A DNA stretch of 64,000 nt from positions 3,968,001-4,032,000 of the forward strand of contig JAETXT010000002.1 of the NCBI GenBank assembly GCA_019188255.1, given 5' to 3'. The notes under the pieces are model-generated. The model was not told the origin of the DNA and searched no databases. It saw nothing but the letters and a program-made list of their open reading frames with translations. This stretch comes from Verticillium longisporum. Its lineage: Eukaryota > Ascomycota > Sordariomycetes > Glomerellales > Plectosphaerellaceae. Position 1 is the first letter of the stretch. The number at the start of each line of letters is the position of its first letter. Positions 59,776 through 64,000 of this stretch are shown piece after piece. Both the position numbers and the translations under genes were made by a program.

Positions 59776-60561
59776 ATGCCGTTCGATCAGGAGGAGTTTC
59801 TCCGTCTTATAACGGACCACTACGAATTCTGCCATCGCGTGTACTGGAACGACCTTCCAATTTCTCGCGCACTCCTGGGGGGATGGCCAGAAATCCCGCC
59901 TGAGGTTCTGGCCGGTCTTCAGAAAAATGACGGGGCCGTGAACCTAATCCGTAATCTGCCCTACCCAGAGTTCAGCAGGGACCGTCAGTACTCGTCCTTC
60001 ACGCCGCTCCTGATGTTCGATACTCAAGTCATCGACTACCGATTGGACTACGTTCAGGAAAGTATCGTCTGTGACGAGCTCGAGAGCAAGCCCGAGCCCT
60101 TCACCACCCTAGACCCCCCTCTGCCCGCCTCGTGCGTCTGCATCGCTCGCTGCTACAGTAGGAACGGCTACTTCGTCGTGGTCGATACCGAGGATGGCTA
60201 CGTCTACTGGGGCGATCCGAACGGGGAGCACGACGAGCCGGAGCCGGAGCTGAAGAAGACGCTCGAGCGGTTCGAGGACGACGACGTGAATGACTGGCGT
60301 GTGTACGGCGTCAACGTGTACACCCCCGCCGACTTTTTCGCGCTGTGCAAGCATCGATTTCGGGAGATGCGCTGGATCGGAACGGGCCATTGGTACATCT
60401 CGGCCGTGCGGATGAATATCGACTCGGACAATTTTGGGTTTGAGAGGGGACATGACGTTATGGTTGGCTTGCTGCGTGAGGCTGGGTGGCCTGGCGACGG
60501 CGAGGGGCGAGACTGGGACCCAGCCAAGTTTCACGCTCTTTTGGAAAACGCTCGGTGGTAA
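59776..60561 (+). CDS. Conserved-looking fungal protein of unknown function
   Basis: A single exon of 261 residues. I chose the ATG at 59,776 (MPFDQEEFLRLITDHYEFCHRVYWN) because the frame upstream (from 59,725) is serine-rich and unlike a protein start. The composition is that of a soluble, acidic, aromatic-rich globular protein with no signal peptide, no membrane segment and a central acidic run (PNGEHDEPEPELKK). Motifs that look conserved are GGWPEIPPEVLAGLQKNDGAV, LIRNLPYPEF, and the aromatic GYVYWGDPNGE followed by YTPADFFALCKHRFREMRWIG. The mix of an early helical part, WGD-type strand and acidic stretches recalls SMI1/KNR4-like (SUKH) proteins, but I cannot confirm that. No operon-like neighbours. 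Confidence 0.72.
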   Translation: MPFDQEEFLRLITDHYEFCHRVYWNDLPISRALLGGWPEIPPEVLAGLQKNDGAVNLIRNLPYPEFSRDRQYSSFTPLLMFDTQVIDYRLDYVQESIVCDELESKPEPFTTLDPPLPASCVCIARCYSRNGYFVVVDTEDGYVYWGDPNGEHDEPEPELKKTLERFEDDDVNDWRVYGVNVYTPADFFALCKHRFREMRWIGTGHWYISAVRMNIDSDNFGFERGHDVMVGLLREAGWPGDGEGRDWDPAKFHALLENARW

Positions 60562-60735
60562 CTTGATCGGCCAGGCTTGACCTACATACCTTAGATTGGG
60601 ACATGATGGCCGTCGCGCACAATCATGTGCCTGGACAAGTTCGTCTCTGCACAGGAAAATTGCTGCATGAGTTGGATGAGTAACACGGCAGCAGCTTCAA
60701 TCAAACGCGCACCATCGCAGTCAGAGCTTTGGAAT

Positions 60736-60900
60736 GAGCAGATCGAGCAGGTCTTCCGCAGTAGGGGGTTAAGATAGATCTGAATTCTGGCCCGTCGCAG
60801 CCCTTATTTACGCGCTCCCGCGGTCTCAAGCCCCTCGACCAGCCCTCTGAGGCTCCCTGTTCCTTGGCTCCGTAGGCGTCTCCTGACGTCTACGCTTGAG
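60736..60900 (+). repeat. Diverged direct repeat, copy 1
   Basis: Shares aggtcttccgca, tctgaattctggccc, cgcagc and ccctctg blocks in the same order with 61,861-62,055. It contains no ORF of note. Confidence 0.7.
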
Positions 60901-61860
60901 GGGTGCGATATGGCTCTTTCAGTGGCCTAAAATGTATTGGACTTGGGTCACTTCACGGTCTGGTAGGCCTCTGCTCTCGCGAAGATGCTTCAGCCGAGAC
61001 GGACGATAATGATGGGTAAGACCCGACAGGTACCATGCTGGCCCTGGCCATAATATTCAAATATCCGGCTGGGGCTTTATAGGATATCTAGAGAGGACGC
61101 AGCGGATGGGCAACTAGGCATCTCATGGATGTTCAAACTTATCATCAGGGGCATGATGACTCCAAAACACCATTCCGAATACGACACTCGTGTTTGAAGT
61201 AGTGAGAGGTGTACATGTGACAGCCGTGTTTGGTTCCAACTCTACGACGCCGATGTATATGATTTGGATTCAAGACCAGCATACACCTTGCTATTGACTG
61301 AAGTCTAGCTGAGCGTGAACTATGAGGCTGAACAAGAGAAACAAGCACGCTTCTCCCACCTGCAGGTGAAGTGAGCAGCAAGCCACCCGTAGTAAACTCT
61401 AGAAACACAAACCTCGTCATGACGCTCTTGAAGTCCGACACTTAGATTGTAACATGATACCAGTTTATGAATCGGAGAAGATGGTGTTCGTACCATCCAG
61501 ACGCAACGAGGCATTTGGCAATAAGTCCCTGAATGTGGCAATGCATTCTTACTCGAAAAGCAAGTCTTTCGTATACCAGATGCAGATCCAGCAAAATACC
61601 CAACAACATCCTATATGGATGATTTCCGGACGAAAATCCTCGGAATCTACTCTCTTCGAAAGGTTGCGGTCGGCGACTAAGTAATGCACCGTGTTGGCAA
61701 GGCAATGATCTTGCAGCAGTGCGTGCTCTTCGCCTAGTGACTAGTTATTGAACATCACAGAAAATACTTTTGAAAATAATACAATCTTGAGAGCTTTATG
61801 CTACCATCGGAATATGAAGACCGCCTTAGGAGAACCGAGAGCGCCACTGTCAGTGCTTGA

Positions 61861-62055
61861 TATAGAGCAGAGTGAAGAGGTCTTCCACAAGGTCCGCAGG
61901 CAATAGAATATAGGTTGGGGGTCGGAATACATCTGAATTCTGGCCCTCCGCAGCTTGGAGGGCCCTCCGCAGCTCCTGATATACACGTTCTCGTAACCCT
62001 TAGCCCCCTGACCGACCCCTCTGCTTGGTAGCTCCGCAGAGCCACCTGACAGCCA
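61861..62055 (+). repeat. Diverged direct repeat, copy 2
   Basis: Same order of blocks as 60,736-60,900 but with an internal short duplication (ggccctccgcagct occurs twice near 61,943-61,976). It lies just downstream of the GPI-protein gene on the minus strand. Confidence 0.7.
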
Positions 62056-62136
62056 CCCTGAAATACACGACCAACGCCTATGCCTGTTCTATGCCCAAGC
62101 CGCCTCCGTTACAGTCGCAAATCATGCAATATACGT

Positions 62137-63109
62137 TCAAGCCATGATCATGGCCGCTGCAAATGCCAGAATCACAGCAGACACGCTAGCCTTGACCATG
62201 CCAGCAGCGCTTCCGTCGCCCTCGCCGTCGCCATCACCACCAGCCTCCGAGTCGTTTCCGTTGCCATCGTTTCCACCAGACTCGCCCGACTCCTCTTCAA
62301 TGGTGCCGGCGCGCAGGCAACGCAGACCAGTCAGCGACGAAGTCGACTCGTTCGTCGAGCCGGCCTTGGTGGTATGCAAGATGACAGCCCAGATCTTGGT
62401 CAGGGCATACTCGTACATTGCGCTGGTTTCGTTCGTGCCAGCCTCAGTTGGCCTTGTGGCGAAAGCGTTGAAGGGCTCGCCGTCATCCAGGTTGTTGGAT
62501 CCGAGACCTACGTAGCAAAGTCAGTACGGCTGCATCGGCCGCGGGAACGACAAACGCACCAAAACGGGTCGTCGATCGCGTGTTCGAAAGCCACCTGCTG
62601 CAGACATCTTGCAGTCGCGGACCGCTTTCGTCGTCGCTTGCCGTTTTCTCAATCGCCCTGCGGCACTCGTCGCTCAAGAAGTCGCAGCCGTCGATATCGT
62701 CACTGTCACTGGTGGCGTTGGCAGCGAAGCCAGTGAAAATGGCAACACTGACATCTTTCGTGTTGAGCTTGGCGCCCTTGGCGCGCTCCAGGGAGAGAAT
62801 CGTCAACTGGGTGACGGGATCCTCGCCGACATCATCGCCGGCCTGCGTGGCACCGGCGAGGGAGACGTTGGCGGCGAGAGCGAGGTTGACGGACCAGACA
62901 TCGGAGCCGTTGCTGAAGCCGAGGTTGCCGTAGGAGACTGATGCCGTGTTGTTCGGCTTTGCAGAGACGGCTTCGAAGCGCTCAGTAGGGAGACCAAATG
63001 GGGGTCCGGTGGCAGGAGAACCGCTGGAGGTGTAACCGCCAAGCTCGGGTTCCAGATCAGCCGCCGCTGCAAGGGCGATGAACGGGAGAGCTTTCACGAT
63101 GAATGTCAT
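62137..63109 (-). CDS. Secreted GPI-anchored protein
   Basis: Two exons, 63,109-62,560 and 62,507-62,137, total 921 nt and 306 residues. The 52-nt intron starts GTGCGT, has a TACTGAC branch point and ends CTACGTAG; splicing gives RFGLGSNNLDDGEPFNAF in frame. The N-terminus MTFIVKALPFIALAAAA is a signal peptide. The body has several N-glycosylation sequons (NNT, NGS, NVS, NAT, NET) and cysteines. The end is a Ser/Gly/Asp-rich spacer (GGNDGNGNDSEAGGDGDGEGDG), then a small-residue cleavage region (GSAAG) and a hydrophobic tail (VSAVILAFAAAMIMA): a standard GPI signal. The protein therefore goes to the outer plasma membrane or cell wall. I do not recognise the central domain, so its role is open. 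Confidence 0.82.
62508..62559 (-). other. Intron of the GPI-anchored protein gene
   Basis: 52 nt, GTGCGT...CTACGTAG, with TACTGAC as branch point. It is spliced in phase 1. Confidence 0.85.
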
Positions 63110-64000
63110 TTTGTAAAATACTATGGCACGGATTTCGTAAACAAGGGCGAGTCACTTGTGATGTTCGAATTCGATGAAGTTCAGCTTCTGTCGAGACGTG
63201 CGGGAAAGGCAATCCTTTAAAACAAGCATCGAACGTCCAGCGTGACCATCACAAGCGCGCTTCCACTGCGCATGGTTGACCAAGTCCGTCAGCCACATCG
63301 AAGGATCTGTTGTCGATCTGAGTGTTGTGGTACGAATAGCAAACTGCAAGCTTACGTGAAGCTCAACGGGGGATCGTGTACCTCGTCAAACCCCATTTCT
63401 GAGGTGACTGTGCTCAGCCCCGTCCATGGGCATGGGGCCCAGCATCGGGCTGTATCCCCTGTTGGATGACGGTATGTCAGCCATCGAATGCACCAAATGC
63501 ATCCTCCATTGCCAAGCCACATCTATTTTTGTTGATTCGTGGGTTGTCAGCACGGCCACGGTCACTCTTACTCATGCAATTTGGCGCGACAGATTCAGAC
63601 GCAACCTGACAGAATTGACGATGGAACCTCGAAGTCGAAATAATCTGCCTAGACATTGTTAGGACGGAGCATACTTGGCGTTGCGGTTATCAGAAGAGAA
63701 AGATCAAGAGTGCTGAATGAAGCTGTACTACGTGACTGGATTGTACCCAGCATCTTCGTTCTGGTGATCGGTCAAAGCAAAAGCCACCGAAGCGTGCTTC
63801 ACTTTCATGCTTGCCGCGTTTGCACTCCGAACTCTTCGTCCCAAATAAATTGAGATGCTTCTGCCCGGTCGCGTACGGTTTCGTGGCTGTTGATTCGGAA
63901 TTCGCGTCGAGACCGACTGTGGAATCGGGTGTTTGGTACCTGCTTACAAGCGAATTGTGTAGAGTGCATGCCCTTTACAGGCCGGATATCAGAGGCATCT
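63110..64000. other. Upstream region of the GPI-protein gene, no supported gene
   Basis: About 890 bp to the window edge with only short random frames. Nothing further recognised. Confidence 0.5.

Larger units (their letters stand above)
60562..62136. other. Intergenic with a diverged direct duplication
   Basis: About 1.6 kb without a supported gene. It contains a ~170-bp direct duplication (60,736-60,900 and about 61,861-62,055). Short frames such as 61,442-61,705 minus read as random. Confidence 0.5.

Overview
The window looks like a contig piece from a filamentous ascomycete (Pezizomycotina, probably Sordariomycetes). The reasons are short GT-AG introns of 52-157 nt with CTGAC/CTAAC-type branch points, a fungal histone H1, an RTA1-type membrane protein, an arylamine N-acetyltransferase, HRI1, fungal Ty1/copia and Ty3/gypsy relics, Fot1/pogo transposons, and a mutation pattern typical of repeat-induced point mutation (RIP). 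I cannot name the species.

Bases 1 to about 41,780 are one AT-rich repeat island. CA and TG dinucleotides are almost absent (none in the first 420 bases) while CG survives, as expected if CpA was converted to TpA on both strands. The island is a nest of degenerate retrotransposons: several copies of one Ty1/copia family with ~288-bp LTRs (one nearly complete at 18,117-25,595), a second copia family on the minus strand (about 15,040-18,116), a Ty3/gypsy chromovirus relic with RT, RNase H, integrase and chromodomain (about 33,100-36,000), and a ~0.7-kb LTR-like repeat ('repeat E') of unknown parent. In the copia D and gypsy relics the reverse transcriptase YxDD box has lost acidic residues by G-to-A change.

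Two almost identical Fot1/pogo-like DNA transposons (7,885-9,743 and 27,230-29,089, opposite orientation) sit in this island and are not RIP-mutated. Each has 46-bp TIRs with an internal 15-bp repeat, TA at both ends and a DD35D transposase. Both share a frameshift before the C-terminal zinc-knuckle part, and copy 1 has a second one. The two flanks of each copy do not belong to one uninterrupted target, which points to recombination between insertions or to assembly joins at the identical repeats.

At about 41,760-41,800 base composition changes abruptly to ordinary gene-bearing DNA. From there to 64,000 I support nine genes: a secreted sialidase-superfamily protein (-), an RTA1-like membrane protein (+), a mitochondrial-type CoA-transferase family III protein (+), an arylamine N-acetyltransferase (+), HRI1 (-), a proline-rich NPF-motif protein with an apparent frameshift (-), histone H1 with five exons (-), a protein of unknown function (+) and a GPI-anchored secreted protein (-). 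They do not form an obvious pathway or cluster; each seems to be an independently transcribed locus. Long intergenic stretches hold a minisatellite, a diverged direct duplication and an inverted repeat across the stop codon of the sialidase-like gene.

I did not find a convincing new multi-gene system. The most notable signals are the unmutated transposon pair with mismatched flanks inside saturated RIP DNA, the long hairpin at 3,796-3,936, and the inverted repeat at the end of the sialidase-like gene.
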